64,000 nucleotides of DNA from Gracilibacillus suaedae (GCF_017599345.1 NZ_JAGFVL010000035.1:124001-188000), one strand, 5' to 3'; counted from the first letter of the stretch, positions 46,566 to 59,926 are shown. Numbers and translations: made by a program. The notes: generated by a model not told the origin, from the sequence alone.

Positions 46566-47080
46566 AACGTATAATAACTGCAACGGTCAGAAATCGCAGC
46601 GGAGTGTTAAACCGCATCACAAGTCTCTTACAACGACGTCAATTTAACATCGAAAGTATCTCTGTTGGCAGAACTGAAACAGAAGGTATGAGTAAAATGA
46701 CATTTGTTGTTGATGTTGAAGATTCACAAAAGTTAGAACAAGTAACGAAACAGCTAAACAAACAAATAGATGTTATTAAAGTTTCGGATATTACGGATAA
46801 AGCTATTGTCTCACGTGAGCTTGCACTGATAAAAATTGTCAGCAACAGCCAATTACGCGCAGAGGTTCAGGGCATTATTGAACCATTCCGTGCTTCAATT
46901 ATCGATGTAAGTAAAGATAGCTTATCCATCCAAGTTACTGGTAAGCCAGATAAAGTCGAAGCATTAATTGAACTGCTAAGACCCTATGGCATTAAAGAAT
47001 TAGCACGCACAGGCTTAACAGCTTTTGTTCGTGGACAGCAGCCCAATACAGACGGTAGCTTTCAATCACTATTAGGTTAA
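46562..47080 (+). CDS. ilvN: acetolactate synthase, small regulatory subunit
   Basis: A 172-residue regulatory subunit (also called IlvH) with an N-terminal ACT domain ([21 protein letters not shown]) that binds valine, and a C-terminal ALS_ss_C domain (ELALIKIV from about residue 80). It activates IlvB and confers feedback inhibition. The ATG overlaps the ilvB stop. Confidence 0.96.
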   Translation: MKRIITATVRNRSGVLNRITSLLQRRQFNIESISVGRTETEGMSKMTFVVDVEDSQKLEQVTKQLNKQIDVIKVSDITDKAIVSRELALIKIVSNSQLRAEVQGIIEPFRASIIDVSKDSLSIQVTGKPDKVEALIELLRPYGIKELARTGLTAFVRGQQPNTDGSFQSLLG

Positions 47081-47128
47081 TAATAATTTCATTATTATAT
47101 AATATTAAAAAATATGGAGAGGATGTAG

Positions 47129-49676
<2,548 letters not shown>

Positions 49677-49700
49677 GTCGGTATGTAGGAGGTCAATGAA

Positions 49701-50768
49701 TTGAGTAAAAACATCGTCCTGCTTCCGGGTGATGGAATTGGAGCAGAAGTTATCTATTCTGCCAAAGAAGTCCTAGAAGCAATTAGCAAAAAATATCATA
49801 AAGCTTTTGAATTTTCTTCATATGACATCGGTGGAGTTGCCATTGATAATCATGCTACTCCTCTTCCTGACGAAACGGTAGAAGCTTGTAAGAGTGCTGA
49901 TGCTGTTTTATTAGGTGCAGTAGGTGGTCCGAAGTGGGATAATAATCCTTCCGATTTAAGACCCGAACGTGGTTTGCTGGGTATCCGTAAAGCGCTAGAT
50001 TTATATGCGAACCTGCGCCCTGTTAAAGGCTTTAAAAATCTTTTACATGCATCTCCACTAAAAGAAGAAATCATACAAGGCAGTGACTTATTAATTGTCC
50101 GTGAACTAACTGGTGGTTTATATTTTGGAAGACCAAGTGAACGACTTGATAATGGGAATGCTGTTGTGGACACATTAGCATATACCCGAAAAGAGATGGA
50201 ACGTATTATCGATAAAGCCTTTCAAAGTGCAGAGTTACGTAATAACCACCTAACCTCTGTTGATAAGGCAAATGTGTTAGAATCTAGTAAACTATGGAGA
50301 GAAATTGTCGAAGAAAAAAAAGGAGAATATCCAAATGTTACCGTTGAGCACGTATTAGTCGACGCTGCGGCAATGAAACTGATCACAAACCCGACACAAT
50401 TTGATGTGATGGTAACAGAGAATATGTTTGGTGATATTTTAAGTGATGAAGCTTCTGTTCTAACTGGATCACTTGGGATGCTCCCTTCTGCCAGCTTAGC
50501 AGAAGATGGTGTTGGTTTATATGAACCTGCGCATGGTTCTGCACCTGATATTGCTGGTAAAGGTATTGCCAACCCAATTGCAATGATCCTTTCAGCTGCC
50601 ATGATGCTACGATATTCGTTTGATATGAATGAAGAAGCACAAGCAATTGAAGATGCAGTAGAAAAAGTATTAAATCAAAACTATCACACAGCAGATTTAA
50701 AAAATGACAAAGGAAAACTAGTCAACACAACCGAAATGACACAGTTAATCGTTGACGCAATCCAATAA
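49701..50768 (+). CDS. leuB: 3-isopropylmalate dehydrogenase
   Basis: NAD-dependent oxidative decarboxylase of 355 residues. It begins IVLLPGDGIGAEV and has the substrate-binding ERGLLGIRKALDLYANLRPVK, RELTGGLYFGRP, DAAAMKLITNP, NMFGDILSDEAS and EPAHGSAPDIAGKGIANP. TTG start, AGGAGG eight nt upstream. A hairpin with a T-run follows 15 bp after the stop, inside the operon. Confidence 0.97.
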   Translation: MSKNIVLLPGDGIGAEVIYSAKEVLEAISKKYHKAFEFSSYDIGGVAIDNHATPLPDETVEACKSADAVLLGAVGGPKWDNNPSDLRPERGLLGIRKALDLYANLRPVKGFKNLLHASPLKEEIIQGSDLLIVRELTGGLYFGRPSERLDNGNAVVDTLAYTRKEMERIIDKAFQSAELRNNHLTSVDKANVLESSKLWREIVEEKKGEYPNVTVEHVLVDAAAMKLITNPTQFDVMVTENMFGDILSDEASVLTGSLGMLPSASLAEDGVGLYEPAHGSAPDIAGKGIANPIAMILSAAMMLRYSFDMNEEAQAIEDAVEKVLNQNYHTADLKNDKGKLVNTTEMTQLIVDAIQ

Positions 50769-50783
50769 TAAGACGGAAAACTT

Positions 50784-50822
50784 CGGCGTACCTATTCCAA
50801 ATAGATAAACGCCGATCTTTTT
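50784..50822 (+). terminator. terminator-like hairpin between leuB and leuC
   Basis: TCGGCGT (50784-50790) and ACGCCGA (50810-50816) with a partly paired loop, followed by TCTTTTTC. It is a moderate intrinsic terminator inside an operon. The leuB-leuC gap (174 bp) is the longest between genes of this operon. Confidence 0.6.
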
Positions 50823-50942
50823 CTAAATGAGCAACTAGTTTTCTGGAGTGAATAAAAATATCCCACAATAGATATATTTTTCAGCAGTGTTGAGCAATAC
50901 AGTCTTATCTTGGTAAAAACTAATAAGTAAGGAGTGAAACAG

Positions 50943-52361
50943 ATGAGAAAACCGAAGACTATTATTGAAAAGATTTGGGAAAAACATATCGTCCATCATG
51001 AAGAAGGGAAACCTGATCTTTTATATATTGACTTACACTTAGTCCATGAGGTTACTTCCCCTCAAGCGTTTGAAGGGCTTAGAATCAATAATCGAAAAGT
51101 ACGCAGACCTGATCGTACCTTTGCAACCATGGATCACAACGTACCAACGATCCACCGTAATGTTATCAAAGATGAAGTATCCAAAACACAAATGGAGACA
51201 TTAAAAGCAAACTGTGAAGAGTTTGGTGTACCTTTAGCAGATATCCACCATCCTGACCAAGGTATCGTACACGTCATCGGGCCAGAATTAGGATTGACAC
51301 AACCTGGTAAAACAATTGTTTGCGGTGACAGTCATACTTCTACTCACGGAGCATTCGGTGCATTAGCCTTCGGTATCGGTACCAGTGAAGTAGAGCACGT
51401 ATTAGCTACCCAAACCATTTGGCAGCAAAAACCAAAAACATTAAATGTGAAAGTCAATGGAAAATTAGGTACAGGTGTAACAGCAAAAGACTTAATTTTA
51501 GCAATTATCGGTAAATTTGGTGTGAAATTCGGTACCGGATATGTTATCGAATATACTGGAGAAGCAATCCGAGATCTATCTATGGAAGGTCGTATGACAG
51601 TCTGTAATATGTCGATTGAAGCTGGTGCTCGTGCAGGTTTGATCAGCCCGGATGACACAACCGTTGAATTTTTACGCGGAAAACGCCATGTTCCAAACGG
51701 TCAAGAATTCGAGCAGCTTGCTGAAGAATGGAAAGCACTAGCAACAGATGAAGGTGCCATTTATGATGAACAAGTCGAAATTGATGCGGATGAAATTGAA
51801 CCACAGGTTACATGGGGAACAAACCCTGGTATGTGTATTCCCGTGAGCGCAAACGTTCCAACAGTTGATGATGCAAACCATGATAATGAACGTGAAGAAA
51901 TAACGCGTGCTTTAGAGTACATGGGACTTGAAGGCGGAGAACCGATCTCTTCTGTTGAAATTGAACACGTATTTATCGGATCTTGTACTAACTCTCGACT
52001 TGCAGACTTACGTAGAGCATCTGAAATTGTGAAAGGCCACAAAGTGAACCCTAATGTTCGAGCTATTGTTGTCCCTGGTTCTCATAGTGTAAAAGCTCAA
52101 GCCGAAAAAGAAGGCATCGATCTTATCTTTAAAAATGCTGGTTTTGAATGGCGTGATGCTGGATGCAGTATGTGTCTTGCCATGAACGATGACGTTGTTC
52201 CGGAAGGCGAACGTTGTGCTTCTACTTCTAATCGTAATTTTGAAGGTCGTCAAGGTACTGGTGCTCGTACACACTTAGTAAGTCCTGAAATGGCTGCAGC
52301 AGCTGCAATCAAAGGACACTTTGTTGATGTTCGACATTTATCCATTCCAACACCAAGCTAA
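50943..52361 (+). CDS. leuC: 3-isopropylmalate dehydratase, large subunit
   Basis: Aconitase-superfamily [4Fe-4S] enzyme of 472 residues that isomerises 2- to 3-isopropylmalate together with LeuD. Cluster cysteines lie in FIGSCTNSR and GCSMCLAMN, and [22 protein letters not shown] is near residue 128. AAGGAG supports ATG 50943 over the upstream GTG 50934. It is followed by leuD after 21 bp. Confidence 0.97.
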   Translation: MRKPKTIIEKIWEKHIVHHEEGKPDLLYIDLHLVHEVTSPQAFEGLRINNRKVRRPDRTFATMDHNVPTIHRNVIKDEVSKTQMETLKANCEEFGVPLADIHHPDQGIVHVIGPELGLTQPGKTIVCGDSHTSTHGAFGALAFGIGTSEVEHVLATQTIWQQKPKTLNVKVNGKLGTGVTAKDLILAIIGKFGVKFGTGYVIEYTGEAIRDLSMEGRMTVCNMSIEAGARAGLISPDDTTVEFLRGKRHVPNGQEFEQLAEEWKALATDEGAIYDEQVEIDADEIEPQVTWGTNPGMCIPVSANVPTVDDANHDNEREEITRALEYMGLEGGEPISSVEIEHVFIGSCTNSRLADLRRASEIVKGHKVNPNVRAIVVPGSHSVKAQAEKEGIDLIFKNAGFEWRDAGCSMCLAMNDDVVPEGERCASTSNRNFEGRQGTGARTHLVSPEMAAAAAIKGHFVDVRHLSIPTPS

Positions 52362-52382
52362 ATGTTAAAGGAGGCTACCAAA

Positions 52383-52967
52383 ATGGAACCAATCCGTAAA
52401 CATGAAGGGCTAGTATACCCTTTAAATCGTGCGAATATTGATACTGACCAAATCATTCCCAAACAATTTCTAAAACGTATTTCACGTCAAGGATTTGGTC
52501 AATTCGTTTTTTATAACTGGCGTTTTGACTCAAAGGGCGAATTGCGTAACGATTTCTCTTTAAATCAGCCAAAATATCAAGGAACATCTATCTTAGTTGC
52601 CGGAGAAAACTTCGGCTGTGGATCTTCCCGGGAACATGCACCATGGGCATTACAGGATTATGGCTTTAGAGTGATCATAGCTCCAAGCTATGCTGATATT
52701 TTTTATAACAATTGTACGAAAAATGGCATCTTACCTGTTAAATTAACAGAAGAAGAAGTACAAACCTTAATTAACAATGCGGAAGCCGATCAATATCACG
52801 TAACTGTTGACCTTGAAGTAAAAAAAGTCTATGACAATCAAGGTTTTGAAGCTTCTTTTGACTTAGATGACTATAAGCGAGAAATGCTTCTAAATGGTTG
52901 GGATGAAATTGCTGTTACCTTAACACATGAAGGTAAAATATCTCAATTTGAACAAGCAAATGGTTAA
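52383..52967 (+). CDS. leuD: 3-isopropylmalate dehydratase, small subunit
   Basis: Swivelling-domain subunit of 194 residues that completes the isomerase. Typical blocks are NIDTDQIIPKQFLKRI, GENFGCGSSREHAPWAL and FYNNCTKNGILPV. AAAGGAGG selects ATG 52383; the ATG at 52362 precedes that site. It is the last gene of the ilv-leu operon. Confidence 0.97.
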   Translation: MEPIRKHEGLVYPLNRANIDTDQIIPKQFLKRISRQGFGQFVFYNWRFDSKGELRNDFSLNQPKYQGTSILVAGENFGCGSSREHAPWALQDYGFRVIIAPSYADIFYNNCTKNGILPVKLTEEEVQTLINNAEADQYHVTVDLEVKKVYDNQGFEASFDLDDYKREMLLNGWDEIAVTLTHEGKISQFEQANG

Positions 52968-52970
52968 TCG

Positions 52971-53010
52971 AAAAAGCTGATTTCCTTAGATAAGGAGGTC
53001 AGCTTTTTTT
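52971..53010 (+). terminator. terminator of the ilv-leu operon
   Basis: Arms AAAAAGCTGA and TCAGCTTTTTTT with an 18-nt loop, ending in a T-run. Confidence 0.9.
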
Positions 53011-53132
53011 AATGACATTCTATAATATATCCTCTCCTCTCTTCTTTTCCTTTATCCATTTAATTTTCCAAAATCATCTTTAGTGGGATATGAAGATTCG
53101 GACATACTAACAGATATAAGGAGGTGTAATAT

Positions 53133-53831
53133 TTGCTACATCCCACAGAAATACAACAATGCAAACAGGAATTATTAACACGAAAAAAAGAAATTAAAGA
53201 GCATCTCAAAGATCATTTCGGCTTAGAGCAAGCTGTCAATAAAGAATCCGTTTCAGAATTATCCAATTACGATAATCATCCAGCTGATACAGGTTCAGAG
53301 TTATTTGAACGTGAAAAAGACATTGCGCTTAATGAACATGAGGAAAAAGAATTAGCTGATATTAAACACGCATTACAAGCGATCGACAATGGAACATATG
53401 GAAAATGTGAAATCTGCCATAGCGATATACCTGCAGAACGTGTGATGGCAATACCTACCACTACTCATTGTATGATGCACGCAGAACACGAAGTCAAGAA
53501 ACAAAGACCGATTGAAGAAGATATTCTCCACTCCAATATCGATGAACAGGAATTAGAAGGTTATGACCATACGATATTTGATGGTGAAGACGCATGGCAA
53601 AGTGTAGAAATGTACGGTTCCTCTGATGGCCCTTCAGACTTTTATGATACAGAAAAAGATTATGATGATATGTATTACCATTCAGAAGAACAAGTCGGAA
53701 GTGTAGAGGAACTGGAAGGATTTTTATTAGCTGATATGGATGGAAAATATATTGGCGTTAATGAAAGACATGAAAAATATGAAGATTATTTAGATGAAAA
53801 TGATATCAAGTCGATTTTATATGATCAGTAA
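53133..53831 (+). CDS. YteA-like protein, TraR/DksA-type zinc finger
   Basis: A 232-residue protein with an N-terminal coiled-coil-forming region (residues 5-85, highly charged, DNHPADTGSELFEREKD) and a DksA/TraR zinc finger near 95-125 (GKCEIC ... THCMMH). A long acidic C-terminal part follows, ending in YLDENDIKSILYDQ. This fits the YteA family, annotated as sporulation-associated. TTG start behind AGGAGGTG. The direct function is unknown. Confidence 0.87.
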   Translation: MLHPTEIQQCKQELLTRKKEIKEHLKDHFGLEQAVNKESVSELSNYDNHPADTGSELFEREKDIALNEHEEKELADIKHALQAIDNGTYGKCEICHSDIPAERVMAIPTTTHCMMHAEHEVKKQRPIEEDILHSNIDEQELEGYDHTIFDGEDAWQSVEMYGSSDGPSDFYDTEKDYDDMYYHSEEQVGSVEELEGFLLADMDGKYIGVNERHEKYEDYLDENDIKSILYDQ

Positions 53832-53837
53832 CATCTT

Positions 53838-53874
53838 TATGTAGGACCATCTATTATATAGTTGGTCCTACATA
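53838..53874. terminator. bidirectional terminator after the yteA-like gene
   Basis: Perfect 12-bp arms TATGTAGGACCA/TGGTCCTACATA with a 13-nt loop, between convergent genes. Confidence 0.85.
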
Positions 53875-53879
53875 ATACT

Positions 53880-54506
53880 TTACTCAAGATGTTTAGGAGG
53901 TGGAGTTTGGTGTTGTTTATTGGCTACCTCTTGAAATATATTGCCTTGATTCTTAGCATTTTGATTGGAAGGGTTTATATTATCCTGTAATGTGTTTATC
54001 TTCATTTGTAATTGTTGCAATTGGTGTACAAGTTGTTGTAAATCACCTTTTGTCATAGGTTGAGCTTCAGATTTTAACATATACCCTAGCTGCCCATTTG
54101 GTTCTAATGTTGCCCATTCTACATCACTAATATTACTCACGTTTTGCTGACGTAACAACATTTCTAATAAGTCTACAGATATTCGGTACTTTTTTAAATT
54201 CTTTTCAATAAGTTGGCCATTTTCGATTAAGGTAACTGACTTCCCAGTAATAATTTTTTCTGCTATATCCCATTTAATTTGTGAATACTCCATCACAATT
54301 AAGGTAAGAATCAAAATTGCCCCTACTCCAAATGTTACCCAGATATTTTCACCAGATATAGGCTGAATGAGTAAGGATCCTATACCGATCATCAGGACAG
54401 TTTGTGCTAAAGACATTTGGGATATTGATTTTCTGCCGGCTACGCGAAGTAGTAACGTTCCTATAATAATAATTAAAATAGCTTTCCATATCCAATCAAA
54501 TTCCAT
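53880..54506 (-). CDS. YetF/DUF421 family membrane protein
   Basis: A 208-residue protein with three N-terminal membrane helices (to about residue 85) followed by a small cytoplasmic domain with the DUF421 motifs LLRVAGRKSISQMS, LIENGQLIEKNLKKYRIS and LRQQNVSNISDVEWATLEPNGQLGY. The Gln/Asn-rich tail is variable. YetF-type proteins are associated with spores in some Bacillaceae and occur in spoVA2mob regions, but here it stands alone. Confidence 0.88.
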   Translation of the reverse strand: MEFDWIWKAILIIIIGTLLLRVAGRKSISQMSLAQTVLMIGIGSLLIQPISGENIWVTFGVGAILILTLIVMEYSQIKWDIAEKIITGKSVTLIENGQLIEKNLKKYRISVDLLEMLLRQQNVSNISDVEWATLEPNGQLGYMLKSEAQPMTKGDLQQLVHQLQQLQMKINTLQDNINPSNQNAKNQGNIFQEVANKQHQTPPPKHLE

Positions 54507-54618
54507 CAGTGTCCATCCTTTCGATATCTGGCTGAGCCTAGTCTATCGTTTCCTAAGTAAAGTACTCAAGTCTTGCATTTGGAAAGAACTTTATATCGTC
54601 TTTTTCCCTCATCTAATT

Positions 54619-54696
54619 CTAATTTTGCGGATATGTATTACGATAAAATACATAGACAATATCCCTGGCTTGATATTCATTCTCTTGCAAGTCCAT
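54619..54696 (-). CDS. possible 25-residue peptide
   Basis: ORF encoding MDLQENEYQARDIVYVFYRN and a short tail. AGGAAGTG lies eight nt upstream, a good RBS. The aromatic/basic RDIVYVFYR centre looks protein-like, but no family is assigned. The surrounding region (54507-54912) contains nothing else I can name. Confidence 0.4.
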   Translation of the reverse strand: MDLQENEYQARDIVYVFYRNTYPQN

Positions 54697-54913
54697 TAGG
54701 ATCACTTCCTACTTTTCTTCCTTCATAGGATGTCTTGTCATAAATGGATTATGTATGTTTTTTACTAAATGATTTCAAGTATTGCCAATATACCTGAAAT
54801 AGCGTAAAAGTATAATAAATACTTTTGGTCCTTACCATTCTTACGGATAAAGCAAGCTATCTGGGCATATTGAGATCTTAAATGCTGAAATGTATGCTAT
54901 CTTATAAAAATAT

Positions 54914-54949
54914 GCTTGTAGAGAGAAATAAATGGGTCTCTCTACAAGC
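54914..54949 (-). terminator. terminator of the nucleoside catabolism operon
   Basis: Perfect 13-bp arms GCTTGTAGAGAGA and complement, then a short U-rich tract in the minus direction, 32 bp after deoC. Confidence 0.82.
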
Positions 54950-54980
54950 ACAATCACATAAAGTACTTTAATCATCTTAT

Positions 54981-55646
54981 TTAATAGTCACTATCAGTTG
55001 CTTCGCCTTTTACAATGGCTACACTTGCACTTGCTCCAATTCGGGATGCCCCTGCATCGATCATTGCTTGCGCTGTTTCTAAATCACGTACGCCACCAGA
55101 GGCTTTCACCCCAATATCTGGCCCGACTGTTTTACGCATTAAGGCAATATCTTCTGTTGTTGCTCCTCCGGTTGAGAAACCTGTAGATGTCTTAACATAG
55201 TCAGCACCTGCTGCAACAGCTAACCGGCATGCTGTTTCTTTTTCTTCCTGCGTTAATAAACATGTTTCAATAATTACTTTTACTAATGCCTTTCCAGATG
55301 CAGCCTGTACAACTCCTGCGATATCTTTTTGAACTAGCTCCTGTTTTCCATCTTTTAAGGCTGCAATATTTATTACCATGTCAACTTCTGTCGCACCTTT
55401 TTCGATAGTATATTTCGTTTCAAAAGCTTTAACTGCCGAAGATGTCGCACCTAATGGGAAACCAATCACCGTACAAACTGCTACATGGCTTCCTTTTAAT
55501 AATTCTTTCGCATAGCTAACCCATGTCGGATTGACACAAACAGAGTAAAAACCATATTCTTTCGCTTCATTACATAACGTCTCAATTTGTTCATTTGTTG
55601 TATCTGGTTTTAATGCAGTATGATCAATTTTGTTTGCTAAAGTCAT
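54981..55646 (-). CDS. deoC: deoxyribose-phosphate aldolase
   Basis: Class I aldolase of 221 residues that splits deoxyribose 5-phosphate into acetaldehyde and glyceraldehyde 3-phosphate. Catalytic blocks are [11 protein letters not shown], the Schiff-base lysine in [10 protein letters not shown], and [10 protein letters not shown] near residue 180. GGAGG followed by a six-nt spacer favours ATG 55646 over ATG 55652. It is the last gene of the cluster. Confidence 0.96.
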   Translation of the reverse strand: MTLANKIDHTALKPDTTNEQIETLCNEAKEYGFYSVCVNPTWVSYAKELLKGSHVAVCTVIGFPLGATSSAVKAFETKYTIEKGATEVDMVINIAALKDGKQELVQKDIAGVVQAASGKALVKVIIETCLLTQEEKETACRLAVAAGADYVKTSTGFSTGGATTEDIALMRKTVGPDIGVKASGGVRDLETAQAMIDAGASRIGASASVAIVKGEATDSDY

Positions 55647-55661
55647 GTTCATCCTCCTTCA

Positions 55662-56078
<417 letters not shown>

Positions 56079-56083
56079 TTATT

Positions 56084-56896
56084 TTAGCCAATATCTTGTA
56101 TTAGCTGTTTCACAAATTTTAAAAAGGATTCTCGAACTTTTTCTGTCGTTTCAATAACCTCATCATGTGTTAATGGTTGATCTAAAATTCCTGCCGCCAT
56201 ATTGGAGATACAAGAAATACCGACACATTTGATGCCCGCGTGACGAGCAACGGTTACTTCAGGTACAGTCGACATTCCAACGGCATCTCCCCCGATGGTA
56301 TCTAACATGCGGATTTCTGCCGGAGTCTCATAACTTGGTCCAGTATTCCAAACATAGACACCTTCTTTTAAGGTAATGTCTAGTTGTACAGCCGCTTGTT
56401 TTGCTACTACTTGTAATTCACGATCATATGCAGTTGACATATCAGGGAATCGAACTCCATGCTCATGAACGTTTTCTCCGATTAATGGGTTTTGTCCAGT
56501 ATTGTTGATATGATCCGTAATCAACATGAGATCTCCCGGTTCTAAAGAACGGTTCACACCACCCGCTGCATTCGTTACTAATAACTTTTCAACACCTAAT
56601 TCTTTCATAACACGAACCGGAAATGTTACCGCATCAAGTCCGTATCCTTCATAGTAATGAAAACGTCCTTGCATGGCGATGACATCGACACCTTGCAAGT
56701 TTCCAATCACTAATTGTCCTGCATGTCCTTCAACAGTTGATACTGGAAATCCTGGAATTTCTTCATATTTAATTTTTGTTGAATTTTCTATTTCATCTGC
56801 TAGCATGCCTAAACCCGATCCCAGAATTAAACCGATTTTAGGTTGTGTTTTTATTTTGTCTTGTAAATATGCAGTTGCTTCAACTAGCTGGTTCAC
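56084..56896 (-). CDS. punA: purine nucleoside phosphorylase
   Basis: Trimeric PNP (PunA/PupG type) of 270 residues that phosphorolyses inosine and guanosine. Motifs seen are LILGSGLGMLADEI, TVEGHAGQLVIG, GRFHYYEGY and TNAAGGVNRSLEPGDLMLITDHIN. The frame opens at TTG 56920, but AGGAGG lies inside it and selects GTG 56896. The start is 16 bp after deoB. Confidence 0.95.
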   Translation of the reverse strand: MNQLVEATAYLQDKIKTQPKIGLILGSGLGMLADEIENSTKIKYEEIPGFPVSTVEGHAGQLVIGNLQGVDVIAMQGRFHYYEGYGLDAVTFPVRVMKELGVEKLLVTNAAGGVNRSLEPGDLMLITDHINNTGQNPLIGENVHEHGVRFPDMSTAYDRELQVVAKQAAVQLDITLKEGVYVWNTGPSYETPAEIRMLDTIGGDAVGMSTVPEVTVARHAGIKCVGISCISNMAAGILDQPLTHDEVIETTEKVRESFLKFVKQLIQDIG

Positions 56897-56912
56897 TTCA
56901 AACCGCCTCCTA

Positions 56913-58091
56913 TTACTCAATCTCTTTCAGAAAACTTTTCCCGTTTACTGGCAATGTTACACCAAAATTGTCTGCAATGGTAGCACCAATATCAGCAAAT
57001 GTTTCTCTTATTTCTAATTGTTTACCATTTGTAATTTGATTATGACGAACTAAAAGCGGGACATACTCTCTCGTATGATCTGTTCCATGATGGATAGGAT
57101 CATTACCATGATCCGCTGTAATAATGAAAAGATCGTCATCTTGCAATTTTTCAAGCATTTCTGGTAAACGTTGATCAAATGCTTCCAAAGCTTCTCCGTA
57201 TCCTTGAGGGTCACGACGGTGTCCATATTTTGCATCGAAATCAACTAGGTTGAGGAAATTCAATCCGTGAAAGTGTTTATCCATTGACTGAATGAATTTC
57301 TCCATACCATCAGCATTATCCTTTGTACGAATTGCTTCTGTTACCCCTTCACCATCATAGATATCAGATATTTTCCCTAAGGCAAGCACGTCATAGTCAG
57401 CGTCTGCTAAGTCATTCATTACAGTTCTGCCAAAAGGCTTTAGGGCATAATCATGACGATTAGATGTACGCTCAAAAGCACCTGGCTCGCCTACAAAAGG
57501 ACGAGCAATGACGCGTCCTACCATATATGTTTCATTTTTCGTTAAATCACGGGCAATTTCACAGATTCGATATTGTTCCTCAATCGGAATAATATCTTCA
57601 TGCGCTGCAATTTGTAATACAGAATCAGCTGATGTATACACAATCAGAGCTCCTGTTTTCATATGTTCCTCACCTAGCTCTTCGATAATGGCAGTACCGG
57701 AAGCTGGTTTATTGCCAATAATTTTTCGTCCTGTTTTCTCTTCTAATTGTTGTACTAAATCATCAGGAAATCCATCAGGAAATGTTTGAAACGGCTGGTC
57801 AATATGCAAGCCCATAATTTCCCAATGTCCTGTCATCGTATCTTTCCCGTTTGATGCTTCTTGCATTTTCGTGTAATGTGCTTTTGGCTGCTCTGCTTTT
57901 TCGATTCCTTTAATTTCTCTAATATTACTTAAACCTAATTTACCGATATTAGGCATATGTAAGCCATTCATATGCTCGGCAATATGGCCTAATGTATCTG
58001 CACCTTTGTCATTGAACTGTGCTGCATCAGGGGCTTCACCAATCCCCACAGAATCTAATACAATTAAAAATACACGTTTAAATGATTTCAA
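56913..58091 (-). CDS. deoB: phosphopentomutase
   Basis: Mn2+-dependent alkaline-phosphatase-superfamily enzyme of 392 residues interconverting (deoxy)ribose 1- and 5-phosphate. Metal/catalytic blocks are [13 protein letters not shown], the phospho-Thr in KDTMTGHWE near residue 84, and TADHGNDP plus [10 protein letters not shown] near 330-350. The frame opens at 58130, but AAAGGAAG selects TTG 58091. Confidence 0.95.
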   Translation of the reverse strand: MKSFKRVFLIVLDSVGIGEAPDAAQFNDKGADTLGHIAEHMNGLHMPNIGKLGLSNIREIKGIEKAEQPKAHYTKMQEASNGKDTMTGHWEIMGLHIDQPFQTFPDGFPDDLVQQLEEKTGRKIIGNKPASGTAIIEELGEEHMKTGALIVYTSADSVLQIAAHEDIIPIEEQYRICEIARDLTKNETYMVGRVIARPFVGEPGAFERTSNRHDYALKPFGRTVMNDLADADYDVLALGKISDIYDGEGVTEAIRTKDNADGMEKFIQSMDKHFHGLNFLNLVDFDAKYGHRRDPQGYGEALEAFDQRLPEMLEKLQDDDLFIITADHGNDPIHHGTDHTREYVPLLVRHNQITNGKQLEIRETFADIGATIADNFGVTLPVNGKSFLKEIE

Positions 58092-58108
58092 TAGTATTCT
58101 TCCTTTCT

Positions 58109-58273
58109 TTAAAAAAATGACTTCATCCATTCGGCGATCTGTCCACCAAAATAAACACCAAATATACCTACTACACCCGCTAGTACAGGGGGAGCCGGCA
58201 GAGGTAATTTCATGAATTTAAATAAGATGCCGATAATGATTCCAGCAAGTAAGCTCAGGACAATCTCTTTCAT
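58109..58273 (-). CDS. XapX domain membrane protein (DUF1427)
   Basis: A 54-residue protein of two hydrophobic segments, [20 protein letters not shown] and a second around [15 protein letters not shown], joined by PLPAPP. This is the XapX/DUF1427 pattern. AGGAGTG precedes the ATG. It lies 17 bp upstream of deoB and downstream of pdp, so it belongs to the nucleoside cluster. The function is unknown; a role in nucleoside uptake is inference from location. Confidence 0.85.
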   Translation of the reverse strand: MKEIVLSLLAGIIIGILFKFMKLPLPAPPVLAGVVGIFGVYFGGQIAEWMKSFF

Positions 58274-58325
58274 GCTGTTCACTCCTATTTTATCTACTTT
58301 GATGTAGGATGTCCAACCTCTCTAG

Positions 58326-58358
58326 CTGAAACCTTTTACTTTATGTAAAAGGTTTCAG
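58326..58358. repeat. perfect 14-bp hairpin between pdp and xapX
   Basis: CTGAAACCTTTTAC/GTAAAAGGTTTCAG with a 5-nt loop, seven bp after pdp. No U-tract follows in the minus direction, so read-through into xapX-deoB is likely; it may stabilise the upstream mRNA. Confidence 0.7.
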
Positions 58359-58363
58359 TATTA

Positions 58364-59665
58364 TTAGTGAATAATATCGTATATTAATGGATGGTTTGGT
58401 GTGTTTTCAGCTTTGATCGTATAAGCTTCGATGATTTTTTCTTCTACTTCTTTGATGTTTTCCTGATTACTATATACTTTAACCAGTGTCTCCCCTTCTG
58501 ATACTTGATCACCAATTTTTTTCTGTAACACTATCCCAACAGCCAAATCAATTTCTGAATCTTTGGTTAAACGCCCAGCACCTAGCATACTTGCTGCAAT
58601 ACCGATTTCATCAGCTACTATTTCATTTATAAAACCGGCATGTGTAGCTTTCACATCTATAACATATTTTGCTTGTGGTAATTTACTTGGATCATCTACA
58701 ACTGATGCATCACCATCTTGTGATGACACGAATGTTTTAAATTTCTCCAATGCTTTGCCTGAGGCTATAGCATCTTCTAGTTTATGTCTTGCTTCTTCAA
58801 TAGAATCTGCTTGTCTCGCTAAATATACCATTTGGCTACCTAGTGTTAAACATAATTCATATAAGTCTTTTGGTCCCTTTCCTTGTAACGTATCTATTGC
58901 CTCTTTTATCTCGAGTGCATTTCCTACAGCAAAACCTAATGGTTGGTTCATATCTGAAATAACTGCGATTGTTTCACGACCTGCTCCATTTCCAATATCA
59001 ACCATCGCTTTTGCTAAATCTTTTGCATCATCCAAGTTCTTCATAAATGCGCCTGATCCAGTTTTGACATCCAACACAATTGCATCTGTGCCAGAAGCAA
59101 TTTTCTTACTCATAATTGAGCTAGCAATTAATGGGATCGAATTCACGGTAGCCGTGACGTCACGTAAACCATAAAGCTTCTTATCTGCTGGAGTTAGATT
59201 TCCACTTTGTCCAACAACAGCTACTTTTTGCTGATTAACGAGTTGATTAAATTTTTGAGCCGTTAATTCTACTTGAAACCCTTCGATTGACTCTAATTTG
59301 TCAATGGTCCCACCAGTATGACCGAGTCCTCTTCCTGACATTTTTGCTACAGGAACTCCTACAGAAGCAACTAAAGGAGCCAATATAAGTGTAGTAGTAT
59401 CACCTACCCCTCCAGTTGAGTGTTTATCTACTTTAATACCTTGTATATCTGACAAATCAACTTGATCGCCGGATTCTACCATCGCCATAGTAAGATTTAC
59501 TCGCTCTTCTGTTGTCATATCCTGAAAATAAAGAGCCATTGCCATTGCAGACATTTGGTAATCAGGTATCTGTTCTTTTGTATAACCATCAATCATAAAA
59601 TCGATTTCATCTTTCGATAACCTTTGACCATCACGTTTTTTAGCAATTAAATCGACCATTCTCAT
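58364..59665 (-). CDS. pdp: pyrimidine-nucleoside phosphorylase
   Basis: A 433-residue phosphorylase of the thymidine/pyrimidine family acting on uridine, thymidine and deoxyuridine. The signature [17 protein letters not shown] is near residue 113, [13 protein letters not shown] is near 81-93 for phosphate binding, and the C-terminal alpha/beta domain is complete. An AAAGGTGAG site precedes the ATG. It is the promoter-proximal gene of the cluster, downstream of two candidate GntR operators. Confidence 0.96.
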   Translation of the reverse strand: MRMVDLIAKKRDGQRLSKDEIDFMIDGYTKEQIPDYQMSAMAMALYFQDMTTEERVNLTMAMVESGDQVDLSDIQGIKVDKHSTGGVGDTTTLILAPLVASVGVPVAKMSGRGLGHTGGTIDKLESIEGFQVELTAQKFNQLVNQQKVAVVGQSGNLTPADKKLYGLRDVTATVNSIPLIASSIMSKKIASGTDAIVLDVKTGSGAFMKNLDDAKDLAKAMVDIGNGAGRETIAVISDMNQPLGFAVGNALEIKEAIDTLQGKGPKDLYELCLTLGSQMVYLARQADSIEEARHKLEDAIASGKALEKFKTFVSSQDGDASVVDDPSKLPQAKYVIDVKATHAGFINEIVADEIGIAASMLGAGRLTKDSEIDLAVGIVLQKKIGDQVSEGETLVKVYSNQENIKEVEEKIIEAYTIKAENTPNHPLIYDIIH

Positions 59666-59816
59666 TGTACTGACTCACCTTTCTGAAATAAAATTAGACT
59701 TTCATCAGTCGGGGTTATGAATACCTTATTATACCCGAAAAACTTGTTAACATAACCCTACTTTTGCCTCATCGAATTGTTACAGGAACTTGTATATGTA
59801 CGTATTTCCCGAAATT

Positions 59817-59907
59817 GATAGGACGTCCAACGACCTATTGTCTGTTAAAAGAACCCTTATATATTGGATTCGGTTTCATTATATAGGTAAGACGTCCAAC
59901 AAGTCAA
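59817..59907 (-). promoter_or_regulatory. pdp promoter with two candidate GntR operators
   Basis: On the minus strand, -35 TTGACT (59907-59902) and -10 TATAAT (59883-59878) are spaced by 18 nt. One operator-like site, GTTGGACGTCTTA, lies in the spacer (59900-59888). A second, GTTGGACGTCCTA, lies 69 bp downstream (59831-59819). The core is the palindrome TTGGACGTCCWA. The neighbouring GntR-family regulator is the obvious candidate. A GGGTTATG/CATAACCC hairpin follows in the 5' leader near 59713-59758. Confidence 0.65.
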
Positions 59908-59926
59908 TATTTTTTTGTTCAACCAT

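Noticed and set aside
58326-58358. true terminator between pdp and xapX
   Set aside because: The stem is perfect, but no U-run follows in the direction of transcription, so it is listed as a hairpin.
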